Source: Anodontia alba (Eukaryota > Mollusca > Bivalvia > Lucinida > Lucinidae). Taken from it: a DNA stretch of 64,000 bases. Each line of letters starts with the position of its first letter. Position 1 is the stretch's first letter. The translations under genes were made by a program, and so were the position numbers. Location: assembly GCA_964016985.1 (NCBI GenBank), contig OZ024825.1, positions 1,064,501 through 1,128,500 of the forward strand, given 5' to 3'. The notes beneath the pieces were generated by a model, which saw nothing but the letters and a program-made list of their open reading frames with translations, searched no databases and was not told the DNA's origin. Positions 1 through 10,610 of this stretch are shown piece by piece.

Positions 1-34
1 TCGACACTCCCTGGACTTTTCTCTTACCTTTTAT
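1..34 (+). mobile_element. PLE-1 3' tip
   Basis: The first bases (CTCCCTGGACTTTTCTCTTA) are the 3' terminus of the Penelope-like element called PLE-1 here. The same end closes copies at 3183, 10605, 47490, 49836 and 55425. The rest of the copy lies outside the window. Confidence 0.75.
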
Positions 35-435
35 TTCTACATACTAAACAGTGCCATAACTATGCGTTTTCAATTTCCAGGCACTGCCTCCACACGAGCC
101 TTATTCTTACTTTCAGGCTAGTATACCGTTTACAATTCCGCTATAAACCAAAAGAAAACTCAAGATGTTACGGTTTTACTGCTTATGCTACTGAATGCTT
201 AAATGGAAATTAAGCTCTAATAGGTTGTCTTTGGAAACAAAGAAGACACAAACGAACGTAAGTCGGAGACTCGTTTTATTAGGTCTGTGCAATTTTAGTT
301 AGTAGTGTCCTTTCCGAAACAGTCATTTTGTTTTACCGACAGGGGTTGAAGCTGCTGTGGGTAGGGTTTCTGTATTTGAGTCCTATAGAGATTTGATAAT
401 TCAAGTCAGAGCAGTCAAGGAGTCAGTTTACTTAT
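35..435. other. No gene seen; one short repeat trace
   Basis: AT-rich sequence with no credible reading frame. Bases 218-292 (TTTGGAAACAAAGAA followed by GGAGACTCG) are a degenerate fragment of the family C repeat, seen better at 8949, 19937 and 39303. Nothing else is recognised. Confidence 0.5.
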
Positions 436-668
436 AAACAGGAGGGCCATGATGGCCCTTTATCGCTCACCTGAATCATGTTATACATAGCATTGCTAAC
501 TGAGATGCGGTTCTAAAGGTCATGGTGATTTTGACCATGACCGTTGCCCTCAGGGTCATCTTCTGATCACAAAAAACATCCCTACTATGTTTGAGGGTCC
601 TAGTCCCAAGCATTATCGAACTATCAGCTTGTTTTGTACTAGAGGTCACTGTGACCTTTGCAAATGAA
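436..668 (+). repeat. Dispersed repeat beginning GAGGGCCATGATGGCCCT
   Basis: The segment opens with GGAGGGCCATGATGGCCCT and TATCGCTCACCTGA and later contains GGTCACTGTGACCTTTG. From memory this is a very common dispersed bivalve repeat. No second copy is in this window, so the assignment rests on recognition alone. It abuts the PLE tail at 669. Confidence 0.5.
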
Positions 669-872
669 CAAACGTACAAACAGCACTACGATTAGCTCTC
701 TCTTCCCCAAGCGAGGTGATCGCAATGCTAAAAGGACTGAAAAATGCAAGAACAAAATAACACAAGGCAAGACTTAAAGCAAATCGCCGCATAGATTAAA
801 CCACAAAGCAACATAAAATAAGACTAACACGGGGGGATTGCTGCCTTAGAACGGTCAGTAGAATAAATCACC
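669..872 (-). mobile_element. PLE-1 3'-UTR fragment
   Basis: Reverse-complement match to the PLE-1 3' UTR, including the CTCTCTCTTCCCCAAGCGAG block and the block around GCCTTAGAACGGTCAGTAGA. Both element ends are missing. It is diverged and contains small indels, followed by an A-rich stretch. Confidence 0.8.
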
Positions 873-884
873 GGGGGAATACAA

Positions 885-905
885 AGCAAAAAAAAGCAAA
901 ACAAA

Positions 906-940
<35 letters not shown>
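885..940. repeat. A-rich run
   Basis: AAAGC and AAAAC repeats lead into an uninterrupted run of about 31 A residues. It may be a poly(A) tail or simple low complexity. No partner element ends cleanly here. Confidence 0.8.
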
Positions 941-942
<2 letters not shown>

Positions 943-949
943 ACAAGTA

Positions 950-1850
950 AATCTAAATCCGGTTTATGCTCATGCCATTAAGGCCAAGGTAAACATGTTT
1001 ATGAAAAGCAATGGAATAGCACAAATAAGGCGATAATTGGCTGTTAATAGAATTAGATAACCTGAAAAGAGCAAGTGGTTGTATATCTTGTATATTAAAG
1101 ACTTAAAATTTCTGCAGAACTTTTAAAATTTGATATTTTCCCACAGTCTGCATAAAAACTGTTGAATATACAAAAGTGGAATATCTTGGAGATGATGAAA
1201 AGCTGTCTTCCTCTTTTAAGCCCTAACATTTTAAAACGTGATCGCAACAATTTATTTTGGAGAAAAGGAACAACAGCAACAACAAGATTTTACAACATTT
1301 TAAGCGAGTTAATGTATAAATATATGACTGACGTATTCCGTGAAGGTAATTAGCAACCAGTGCTGGAGCTCTTACTTACAGAAGAAGCCGCTTTCTCAGA
1401 CAAACAGACAGGACCGTGTAATTGGTTCTCATGACAAGCAGACAATAAACGTCTGTGACTATATATAAGCTTAATGACTCCAAGGACACGAGGATGATAC
1501 AGACGAAATAGCAGCAATATTAGAAGTTCATCAATAAATCAAATTGATTACAGTTTAATTGCACAAATTTGTTCGGAAAGGACTAAAAATGCTATCATTT
1601 ATGCTAGCTTTATGCTATCCTAAACGTTACCAAGAATGACATTTGCAGTGTAGATTTAGAATGTGTCGTCTGATCAGAGTCTACGCTTTACAGTTTGTAG
1701 TCACAGAATCAATTAAAGTCAGTTCTTCTGTTATTTATAATAAAAGAGTTCGTTGAAGGATTTCAAGCATTATTGGACTGAAATAGACTTATAAGAACTT
1801 GATATATCCAATAGATTATTCGCCATTTTTCACAAAGGAAACAACTTTAT
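950..1850. other. No gene recognised; one duplicated segment
   Basis: No convincing coding sequence on either strand. Bases 1377-1465 share TGTAATTGG and TGACAAGCAGACAATA blocks with 43199-43285, so they belong to a dispersed repeat of unknown type. The rest is AT-rich and unassigned. Confidence 0.45.
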
Positions 1851-2030
1851 TGACTATGTTTTTGTTCCTGTACACCAGTCCTCTTCTGAAAAAGGGACTA
1901 CCCTAAAACTAAAGAACTTGCAATTCATTCGTTTTACAATGGACTCCCTTGTTTGAAGGGAAGATGACGGTTTTGACAGTTGTCTCCTTTGAAAAGGTAT
2001 CCGTTCCCCTAAATAAACTAATATAGAGTT

Positions 2031-2747
2031 TTGCAATGCGCAAATAATGGTTCACATTGTTTACATTCGGGTCAAGGTTGTACTATAAAAGTTGCACCCA
2101 TATGGACACGCTTTCATCTTGCTATAGATACTAGGCTTTACGACAAACGGGATGACTTCAATTTTCCCATCGTTAACTTTCCTTTCCTGAGCAGTAATAT
2201 CCCTTCTGCACCAGCATACGGCGTTTACGTTTCGCAGTTAATCCGTTATGCCAGAACTTGTTCAAATTATCAGGACTTCATGGAGCGTGGGAAAGTGCTC
2301 ACTCAAAAGTTGTTGAGCCAGGGGTATCAAAAAACCAAACTGGTAGCAACACTTAAGAAGTTCTATGGGAGACATCATGATCTAGTCAATCCCTACAATG
2401 TGGCAGTTTCCAGAATTGTTTCTGATGTTTTTGCCAGTGACGCGCCATAAGTAGACTTCCCAAATCCCGGACATACGCTTCTACCGATATTTCCTTCGTT
2501 CAGGCCCATGGGCATGGTGGATGAAGTTTGCTTTCCAAGTAATGCTTACTATCCGCGGACGCCTGATTACACCCTTTGTTCTGGGGTCCATGTCTGTTGG
2601 TCTGAACATTCTGATTTGTCATTCGTTTATGGATTTATGATTTTGGATTACGGCTTTGGTACCATGACCGCAACTACTTGGTTTATCCAGGGCATTTCAG
2701 TACCTGTGGCACAAAGTACAGTGACAATGACGCCATATTGTATGTAA
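2031..2747 (+). pseudogene. PLE-4 RT C-terminal fragment
   Basis: The frame at 2088-2450 encodes the C-terminal extension that follows the RT core in the PLEs of this window. It shows YDKRDDFNFPIVNFPFL, then AYGVYVSQLIRYAR, then LTQKLLSQGYQKTKL, matching block by block the region at 54300-54540 but diverged enough to be a separate subfamily. A stop falls at 2448, and the usual GLSEPEFYGDLV block is replaced by unrelated residues. A second open stretch (2508-2747) follows that I cannot assign. The catalytic RT core is absent (5' truncated). No function is expected. Confidence 0.7.
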
Positions 2748-2928
2748 CACCAAGCGGTATAAAATCATACACAATCCAGTTAACACATTCTTCAAAGTGA
2801 ATATATTAAGCTGTTTTTTCTCTCGACTGGGTACTAGGCGGATATAAATATTTACATCAATGAATTATAATTATTAATAATGTTCTAAATTTGCGAACAT
2901 TTTATTGCATACTGTTTTGGTCTAAATT

Positions 2929-3183
2929 TTGTTAGTCTTACTCTTTGTTGCTTTGTGGCTTATTCTACGAAGCGATTTGTTGTATGTCTTTTCGTGTGTT
3001 ATTTTGTTCTTGTGTTTTTCAGTCCTTTTAGTATTGCGATTACCTCGCTTGGGGAAGAGAGAGCTAATCTTAGTGCTTTTCGTACGTTTGTTCGATTTGT
3101 GCTTGTTTGGATTTGTCGGTTTCCTCTTCCTGCGGTTTGTGATTGTGGCACTCCCTGGACTTTTCTCTTATCTTTTCTTTTGC
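2929..3183 (+). mobile_element. PLE-1 3' end, plus copy
   Basis: Begins inside the 3' UTR (GTTAGTCTTACTCTTTGTTG) and runs to the standard terminus CCCTGGACTTTTCTCTTA. A short internal deletion removes the GGGGTCTGGGAAGGG segment. It faces another PLE-1 tail at 3228 in the opposite orientation, so the two 3' ends point at each other across about 45 bp. Confidence 0.85.
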
Positions 3184-3227
3184 TTTCTTATGCAGTTGTT
3201 TCTTAAGATACTTTTTGGAATAACAAA

Positions 3228-3313
3228 AGAAGGTAAGAGAAAAGTCCAGGAAGTGCCACAATCACAAGCCGCAGCCCTTCCCAGACCCAAGAGGAATCAA
3301 GAGGAACAAGTCT
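3228..3313 (-). mobile_element. PLE-1 3' tip, minus copy
   Basis: Reverse complement of the last ~85 bp of PLE-1, starting GGTAAGAGAAAAGTCCAGG. With 2929-3183 it forms a tail-to-tail inverted pair. A half copy of the family H hairpin (CTGATCAGGGTCCGCATTGT) follows at 3314. Confidence 0.85.
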
Positions 3314-3666
3314 GATCAGGGTCCGCATTGTTTGCATATGCCTTTTTGTCATGAACGTTGATATCTCGTAGACAATTTTATTACATTTAGTAATGAGTTA
3401 AACACCATCGACTGCCTACTCCATGCCCTCGACTATCTGATTGCAGCAGCTTATCTTGGAGATATTCCTTGATGTCAGAGATCAACATCAAAGACTGGCT
3501 TAAAGATGGCATATACAAATTTGAAAAAGGCTTATAGCGGAGAGTAATAGAACATGATGTCAGTCTAAAAGCTAGTTTAGTGTTTTTACCCTGCAACTGA
3601 GCGGTCTTCCTTGTTCGTCTGTCAATACTTACAATGACCAATCCTAATCAACTGTGTGATGTGTTA

Positions 3667-3745
3667 TTATTTGTGTGTTCTAAGATGGCTGATGAGACCA
3701 ATCTTAGCTCTAAACTGCCTGTTGCAGATAGAACAAGAGAGGTCG
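3667..3745 (-). other. LINE-1 C-terminal C2H2 zinc finger
   Basis: The minus-strand frame reads CSICNRQFRAKIGLISHLRT then HK and a stop. The spacing C-x2-C-x12-H-x3-H is a canonical C2H2 finger. A lysine/arginine-rich stretch (KRISEAEQKRAQRKARARK) lies just before it. In LINEs such fingers are thought to bind nucleic acid. The frame is intact for about 65 residues here, unlike the rest of the element. Confidence 0.85.
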
Positions 3746-5180
3746 GAGGAAGAAAGCTCTGTTGGTGATTTCCTAGCTCTGGCTTTCCGCTGTGCACGTT
3801 TCTGCTCGGCTTCGCTGATTCTTTTTGCGTCGTATTCACCAGCTCCCCTTTTTATGAATCCTCGCCACTTTGTACGATCTTGTGCAATCTATTCCCATGA
3901 CTCAGTTGGTATGTTGAGGTCTTTAAGGGAGGCTTTCAGGGTGTCCTTGTATCGCCTCTTCTGACCACCATGGGAGCGTTTTCCTACTTGAAGTTCTCCA
4001 TAGAGGATTTTCTTTGTCAAACGTTCATCAGGCATTCTGGTAACATGGCCTGTCTATCTTAACTGTGCCATTTTCAGAAGAGTATGTATACTCTGCATCC
4101 CTGCCCTTTTCAGGACTTATGTGTCTGGAATCCTGTCTTGCCACTTGATCTTTAGAAGTTTTCTAAGACAGCTTGTATGGAAGTGGTTCAGTCTTTTGGT
4201 ATGCCGTTGGTAAACTGTCAAAGTTTCGCATGCGTATAATAGTGTTGGCAGCACTACTGATCTATATACTTTCAGCTTTGTGTCAAGTCTTATTCCACTT
4301 CGGTCCCAAATACTTCCACGTAGCCGGCCAATGCTGCACTAGCTTTGGCAATTCTAGAATTGACTTCATCATCAATGTGCACAACTCTAGCCAATGTGCT
4401 TCCAAGGTAGTCGTTGACCTGTCACTGTGATGGTAGGCTCCTTGTAAGGCTCTCCAGGTGCTGGCTGATATACTATATCAGTCTTTTTTATGCTGATTGT
4501 GAGATCATAGCTGTCACATGAATCAGATACTCGATCCACACCTTTTTGTGTTTTCTCTTCTATTGGAGCACTTTTTGTCATGTCATCAGCAAAGAGGAAC
4601 TCGTCTAGCACCTCTGTCTGCACCTTAGATTTAGCTTGCAACCTTCTTAGGTTGAAAAGTTTCCCATCAAAGCGATACCTAATAGGTATACCATTGTCAC
4701 CATCCTCGAAAGCATCTGTAAGCATGGCAGAAAACATCATGCTGAACAGTGTTGAAGCTAGTACACAGCCTTGCTTAACTCCATTTGTCACAGGAAATAG
4801 ATCAGAAAACTCGCCATCATTTTGGACCCTTGCAAGCATACCATCATGGAACTGCCGAACCATTGCTATGAATTTGGCAGGACAACCAAACGTTGACATA
4901 ATTTTCCAAAGTCCCTCACGACTGACTGTGTCAAATGCTTTGGTAAGGTCGACAAAGGTCATGTAGAGGTCCAACTTCTGTTCCTGGCATTTTTCTTGAA
5001 GCTGTCGTGCTGTGAAGCTCATGTCTATAGTTCCTCTGTTTTTTTCTGAATCCACACTGGCTTTCTGGTAGAAGCCCTGACCGTTCCAGGTGTTCATTCA
5101 ATCGGTTCAGTAGGACCCTAGCAAGAATCTTCCCAGCAATTGACAATAAAGAGATGCCTCGACGATTGTCACAGACCTTA
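3745..5180 (-). pseudogene. LINE-1 reverse transcriptase region
   Basis: Motifs in order on the minus strand: NRRGISLLSIAGKILARVL, ESQCGFRK, MTFVDLTKAFDTVSREGLW (catalytic Asp), NGVKQGCVLASTLFSMMF, and the catalytic FADDM in LDEFLFADDMTKSAP near 4600. A frameshift near 5080 splits the region before the first catalytic Asp. The catalytic residues survive, but the frame does not. The downstream half (3964-4430) is decayed by several small shifts. Confidence 0.88.
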
Positions 5181-5360
5181 CCAGGGTGGGGTTGGCTGGC
5201 TGTGAAAGTGCTTTAAATCCATCGGTGGTTTGCTCTGCTGACCGTTCTGAGGCGGTGGTCCCGGTGTTGGTCTTGCTTTTGTTGCTTTGTGGTTTATTCT
5301 ACGAGGCGATTTGTTGTATATCCTTCCGTGTGTCATTTTGTTCTTGTGTTTTTCGGTCCT
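5181..5360 (+). mobile_element. PLE-1 3'-UTR piece inside LINE-1 (plus)
   Basis: Starts CCAGGGTG right after LINE codons KVCDNRRG (read on the minus strand) and runs through GTGTTTTTCGGTCC of the PLE-1 3' UTR. It is truncated at both ends and joins an inverted PLE-1 piece at 5361. Confidence 0.8.
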
Positions 5361-5487
5361 ACAGCTAGCTAACCACCCTGGGTCCCGATGCTGCTCTTAA
5401 TACAGAAACACATAAAAATTCGGTTCGCATAAAGGCTCCCAACTCAGTCAATGCATCAAAGCGAAAACATAAAAGTCAAATTAAGAC
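5361..5487 (-). mobile_element. PLE-1 3'-UTR piece inside LINE-1 (minus)
   Basis: Reverse complement of the PLE-1 stretch that lies just downstream of the RT stop, containing ATAAAGGCTCCCAACTCAGT. The junction with 5181-5360 is blunt and inverted. LINE sequence (SADGISL) resumes at about 5488. Confidence 0.8.
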
Positions 5488-6039
5488 TAATTCCATCTGC
5501 ACTAAGGAGTGGGGTGGTTCCTGAGCTCTGGGGACCATATACTGTCTTGAGTGCATCAAAGAACTTTTTCATGTCCTTTCTGTCTGCAAAGGACTGGATT
5601 TCATCAGCCTTTTTTTTCTCAGCCAGGGGTCTTGCATGTCTCTGAGCCTCGTCTGAACCGTCTTGCATATGTTTGAATAGGCAGTCTTGCTGGATACTGA
5701 GCTGGTATTTCTGAGGTAAGCCTTGTGTTTTTGGTGTTTCTCTTCAAGGAGTCCCTGCATTTCTTTGTCATTGTCATCAAACCAATCTTGGTGTTTGCGA
5801 GATACTGGTCCTAGGGAATCCATTCCTGAAGAGTGAACGGTGTCTCTGAAGACTGTCCAGCTCTCATCTACATCTTCTTAACTGTGTTCCAGTGCATCTA
5901 AACGGCTGCAGAGATCGTTGACGAATGCTTGCCTCTTGCTGTCTTGTTTCAGCTTGGAGACATCTAATTTCTTTGACACCTTCTTGCCTTGAGGTCGTCG
6001 TACAGGCTGAATGCGCAGGTTGAGTTTGCTGACAATAAA

Positions 6040-6138
6040 AAAAGTAAGAGAAAAGTCCAGGGAGTGCCACAATCACAAACCGCCGTCCTTCCCAGACCCC
6101 AAGAGGAAGAGGAAACCGACAAATCCAAACAAGCACAA
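6040..6138 (-). mobile_element. PLE-1 3' tip inserted in LINE-1
   Basis: About 100 bp of the PLE-1 terminus sits between LINE codons for TDHRLV and SKLNLRIQP. It begins (element sense) at GCTTGTTTGG and ends CTTTTCTCTTAC plus T residues. The 5' junction shares a few bases (TTGTG/CTTG) with the LINE, suggesting microhomology-assisted joining of a severely 5'-truncated copy. Confidence 0.85.
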
Positions 6139-6900
6139 CAAGCCTGTGATCTGTCCAACAGTCTGCACCACATATAGTTTTGGTCACTCTGACATCCTGT
6201 CTGTCCTTCCTTCGCACTATGACATAGTCAATGAGATGCCAGTGTTTAGAGCGAGGGTGCATCCATGTTGTCTTTCTGCGAGTTGGTAGACGGAAGACTG
6301 TGTTGGTGATCAGTAATTCATGCTCTGCACACTTCCTTAAAAGGAGGAGTCTATTGCTGTTTCACTTCCCTATACTTTCAGATCCAATCACTCCTTCCCA
6401 GGTCTGGTTGTCTGTGCCCACTCTGGCATTGAAGTCCCCGAGGAGATGAGTTTGTCTGTCCGGGGTGCTGCAGAAATCACAGAATCCAAATCATCATAGA
6501 ACTTGTTATCTGGGTTGGTCATGGTGGGTTCATAGGCACTTACAATTGTTGCATGCCTCCTGCCAGATAAGGGAAGTCTCAGCGTCATCAGGCGATCATT
6601 TATGCCTTTGGGAAGTCCAGAAAGCTTGCTGACGAGGTGTGACTTGATGGCGAATCCTACTCCTGCTTCACGCCGCTCTTCTTTCTTGCGTCCACTCCAG
6701 AAGCAAGTGTAGCCAGCACCAACTTCTTTTAAAAGCCCTTCTTCTGCAAGGCGAATCTCACTCAGAGCTGCAATCTCGACTTTGTATCGGTCAAGTTCTC
6801 TACCAACTAGAGCTGTTCTTCGCTCAGGTCTGTCAGAACTAGAACTGTCCATTAGGGTGCGTACATTCCAAGCGCCGATGGTAAGTGGTATCACCTTCAT
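6139..6900 (-). pseudogene. LINE-1 endonuclease domain
   Basis: The APE-like fold is recognised by IGAWNVRTL near the N terminus, ALSEIRLAEEG (with the conserved Glu), LGDFNARVGTD in a shifted frame, and HPRSKHWHLIDYVIV with GADCWTDHRLV at the end. The enzyme would nick target DNA to prime reverse transcription. The frame shifts near 6443, separating the first 150 residues from the LGDFNAR part. The last residues run directly into PLE-1 sequence at 6138. Confidence 0.85.
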
Positions 6901-7560
6901 CTTCTTTTTTCTTGTTTGACCGCTAAGAGGGATTCCTACTGATCGCGGTTAACCAGCCAGGAGTTTTGAAGCAGGCAATTGTTTAGGACACCTTCCCCAT
7001 GCTACGGGGGTGAGCAGTGTGATCCTAGAAAGGTCTGCTCAGTCGCTCAATTCGGCTGCCGAATTCCCCATACTGCTTCGTTCTTAAGGAAAGCGACCAT
7101 ACAGAACCAAGCCGCCTGTGTGCAGGTCCGCAACTACAGCTTCCAGTGTTTCCTCACCTGCTGCTTCGCCGCTCGCCAATCGCCTCAGGGCTTTTGTATG
7201 ATTTGCATATATGTGCTTGCTGTGAATGTGTGTTGCTGATTAAGACGAAATGCGCTATGAATTAGATTACAGTGAGGGAGAGGCGCGCAGAGTCAACCTC
7301 ACTCTCTCATCCTGACCTAGCTAGTCAGGACATCTGGAGCTAAGCCCGGATGCAGTGGATGACCATGACTTCTTCTGTACCTTGTCATGCTCTCCATGCT
7401 GCACAACATGCTGCTGCATCGCCGTTTGGGCCGTTGAATCATAGTAATGATTTCTTCCGCCCCAGCTGTCGAAGCAGACTTGACATAACTGGAACAGGCA
7501 AATCCAGGTATGCAGGTTTTTGTTTGGAGTTGCCAACTGAGCGGTAAAATAGAAAGAAAT
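6901..7560 (-). other. Probable LINE-1 5' UTR
   Basis: This lies upstream of the LINE start on the minus strand and is GC-richer than its surroundings. It has no conserved coding sequence. Placement as 5' UTR is inferred from position; the 5' end of the element cannot be fixed from one copy. Confidence 0.5.
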
Positions 7561-7599
7561 GTATATCAAATACCTCAATAAAGCACGGTTGTCTATTTC

Positions 7600-8700
7600 T
7601 ATTAATATGATCGCCTATTCGCTGCGTACGTTCGTGCTTTAATGTTCACTATCCAGACTCGATCGTGTTTTAGCTAAGATATCTGAGCATGGATATTAAA
7701 TTATATATTTCTTAAGGGAATTCCTGGCATAGAATTTGGCGTGCTTTAATGTACCACAATTTAATGTAACTCACATATAGTCCAACTTACTATTGTATAG
7801 ACATGAAAGTACCACTTTGAATTGGTCTGTAGTTTAATAATAACAAGTTGAAATTTGATTCATTTGTTTCATTTAAATACATTGATTTGTATTGATCAGC
7901 ACTTGATTGATGGCCGCTTAAGCATCAAATAATTTTAGCGCTCACTTCATGATACGGCAATCAAAAATGGAAAACTTCGAATACACGTTTACTATTATGT
8001 CATTATGTATTTAATTTCTATAATTCAGGAAATTAACTTTTGATACATCCTCAATGGCAGTGTGAAATATCATATTGCTTTCATAAAACATTCAATTGTT
8101 GTTGTTATTTAGTTGTGTTTCGCGCAATCAACATTTGATTGAGAGGATATTTTTCTTACCGATTTGAAAATACTTTCCAAATTTAACTTTTATTTACGAA
8201 TAATGACTTAAAAATTAATTACGATAATCGAGATCAAGTAGTTAGTGGTTTTGACGACTATGAATGTATCCGATACATCAATCTGTCCGGTTGTATCATG
8301 ACCTTAATTTCAGACATGTTCGCTGCGACATTGCCGAATGCTTCACAAATATATCCCAAAAGGTCCGAGATACTTTATTTAGTCATGTTTTACCTAAATA
8401 CGGATTTAAGTTGGAGTCGACTAACCTTTGATACGACAGTAAATATTCATCGAACTGTAATTGTGCTCCTCTTGTAGCAGATAAGTTTTTGTTTTGTATG
8501 AAAGAGATTCTATGACGTCTCTTTCTGATGAAAATAAGAATTGAAATATTGACATGGACGCACATGGTGTCCATACAAAATTTATTTATTTAAATCATCC
8601 ATTACTTTATTTTATTCGTTTAATTATTTGTGTACTTTTTTCCTTAAATTATTTATTAATTTATTCATTTATTTGTCGAGGTGACTGAACTGGAGCGAAG
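7600..8700. other. No feature recognised
   Basis: About 1.1 kb of AT-rich sequence without a supported reading frame, tandem repeat or match to the families in this window. Confidence 0.5.
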
Positions 8701-8714
8701 TACTTTCACCAAAT

Positions 8715-8800
8715 CATATGCGAGTCCAGAGACGATTTGGTCAGCCTGATCATCCGTGCAGACTGATTGGAATCTTTGTAGGAAGTGCGGTGCTCTGGCT
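8715..8800 (+). repeat. Family G fragment
   Basis: GGTCAGCCTGATCATCCGTG and GGTGCTCTGGCTCGG resemble the right part of the family G elements at 25795, 28580 and 41249. Truncated. Confidence 0.45.
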
Positions 8801-8812
8801 CGGTTATTTCAA

Positions 8813-8945
8813 TAAAAGTAAAAAGAATTGCCTTTGGAAACAAAGAACACACAAAATCAAGATAAAATATAACCTGCACTATGATGATGTACGGGGAAAC
8901 TTTTTACGGCCGCCACACGGCATAAAACCAGCTACAGCAGTGTAA
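8813..8945 (+). repeat. Family C repeat, internally deleted copy
   Basis: Starts GCCTTTGGAAACAAAGAACA and jumps to the family C distal part TATGATGATGTACGGGG. The middle is missing. It stands in tandem with the fuller copy that follows. Confidence 0.7.
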
Positions 8946-8948
8946 AAT

Positions 8949-9200
8949 AAAGTAAAAAATGATTGCCTTTGGAAACAAAGAACACACAAAATCACGAAAA
9001 TCGGAGAATCGGTTTGATTGAGTCTCTTCATATGCAACACTGTAGTTTGCGAGGCTGCATATGCTTCACCACCCCCACCCTCACCGCCAGCCTAACGGGT
9101 ATTCAATTTTCAAAATAACCAGGATGGGCTCAATTATCCCAAAAGAAATAAAATGTAACCGACACTATGATGATGTACGGAGTGACTGTTTAAAGTCAGT
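8949..9200 (+). repeat. Family C repeat, near full copy
   Basis: Shows in order TTTGGAAACAAAGAACACAC, CACTGTAGTTTGCGAGGCTG, TCAAAATAACCAGGATGGGC and TATGATGATGTACGGAG. Other copies: 19937-20215, 25480-25615 (minus), 39303-39500. Class unknown; no terminal inverted repeat or pol III boxes were seen. Confidence 0.8.
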
Positions 9201-9479
9201 AAAAATAGTGTGTCGGTTTGGCGTAATAACGTGATGGCTGGAAAATTGATGACGTCATGATGTCACGTTATGTTGTTTGGTAACTATCTATGAGATTGAT
9301 CAGTAAAATGCAGAAGTATTTCATGAACTCTAATCTTTGAAGTAATTTTAAATTGTATTTAAATACTTTTTTTCATATGTGGATATCAAATTGAATTGCT
9401 CTTAAAAAAGACCACTTGATAGCGGAAACGTTGTTTTCCTTGGCAAATAAAGTGTTTTTAAAACAATCCTCCTGATGAT

Positions 9480-10610
9480 ACGCTGATTTTGATTTTGACA
9501 TTGCTAATTTCCCGTTTTGGATGGCGACATTCCTCATGCCCCTTCTTTTTGCGTTTACATTTCTCCGCTTATTCAGTTTGCAAGCGTGTCTAGTTATTGG
9601 CTGATTTCAATACTCGTAACAAACTTTTGACTGCCAAACTTCTTCAACAGGGGTATTTGTATCATAAACGTCAGAAAGCTTTTTCTTAGTTTTTAGTTTT
9701 AACGTCGACACTACGACTTTGTTTCTAAAAGGATACAGAACTAAAACACTTCTGCTACACGGTCTAGCGGAACATAACTTTTATGGTGACTTAGTAATTT
9801 AGGTAAACCTAACTTTTCTGACCATTCTAGTAAAATTATTATATTCTATAAACGAAAGGGGCACACATGGATGACATAAAACAGTCTGCTTGCTTAGCGA
9901 TTTACCCAATCACAGTTGACCACTTTGCTCATCTATTTAAGAGAACGCCGGTGGGTCGTAGTTCAGACTCTATGATGGCAACTTTAAACCTATTCCTTAG
10001 ATTGTCTGGACCGGAAATGTCTGTTTCTCGGCCTGGTTTTCTGCTCCAGTATTTCAGTGCTGTTCTTCGACAATCAAGGGATCTCCAAGTGTCGCCAACT
10101 CTGCCTTTATCTGTGATTATTTGCTGCTCGTTATTATTCATGGACCAAACAAACGTATGCTTCTACCACTATGGAAGATGAGCACGAGGGTGAAGTTAGC
10201 TAGCTGTAAAAGTGCTTTAAACCCACCGGTGGTTAGCTAGCTGTAAAAGTGCTTTAAACCCCTCGGTGGTTAGCTAGCTGTAAAAGTGCTTTAAACCCCC
10301 CGGTGGTTTACTCTACTGACCGTTCTAAGGCGGTGGTCCCGGTGTTAGTCTTATTCTTTGTTGCTTTGTTGTTTATTCTACGAGGCGATTTGTTGTATGT
10401 CTTTCCATGTGTCATTTTGTTCTTGTGTTTTTCAGTCCTTTTAGTATTGCGATTACCTCGCTTGGGGAAGAGAGAGCTAATCTTAGTGCTTTTCGTACGT
10501 TTGTTTGATTTGTGCTTGTTTTGATTTGTATGTTTCCTCTTGGGGTCTGGGAAGGGCTGCGGTTTGTGATTGTGGCACTCCCTGGACTTTTCTCTTACCC
10601 TTTTTTTTTT
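9480..10610 (+). pseudogene. PLE-1-type copy: RT C-terminal region plus 3' UTR
   Basis: The coding part opens with GATTTTGATTTTGACATTGC (DFDFDIVNF block), passes GACTGCCAAACTTCTTC (LTAKLL) and GGTGACTTAGT, and ends near 9990 with the residues GRSSDSMMAT. Numerous frameshifts and a roughly 50-bp deletion after 9540 make it non-functional. The 3' UTR runs to the standard CTTTTCTCTTACC terminus and carries a 37-bp triplication (10196-10308). No RT core: 5' truncated. Confidence 0.8.
10196..10308 (+). repeat. 37-bp tandem triplication in PLE-1 3' UTR
   Basis: Three consecutive units each begin TTAGCTAGCTGTAAAAGTGC (10196, 10233, 10270). Other PLE-1 copies have this segment once, so it expanded in this copy or its parent. 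Units differ at one or two bases near their ends. Confidence 0.92.

Larger units (their letters stand above)
3667..6900 (-). pseudogene. LINE-1: broken APE-type non-LTR retrotransposon ORF
   Basis: Read on the minus strand this is one LINE polyprotein: apurinic-type endonuclease (start at 6900, MKVIPLTIGAWNVRTLMD), a linker, reverse transcriptase, and a C-terminal C2H2 finger ending at 3667. It is a relic. A frameshift lies near 6443, a stop follows SESIGK near 6385, there are further shifts near 5080 and 5640, and PLE-1 fragments interrupt it at 6040-6138 and 5181-5487. About 100 codons between SADGISL and KVCDNRRGIS are missing at the second interruption. The EN-RT order and C-terminal finger fit an APE-type LINE; I do not assign a clade. 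The start was chosen because the endonuclease domain begins immediately after it. Confidence 0.9.

Noticed and set aside
8881..8925. TATGATGATG...GGAAAC in family C as a second hammerhead
   Set aside because: No stem II between the two parts, and the GAAAC is not kept in the other family C copies (GGAGAAT, GAGTGAC).
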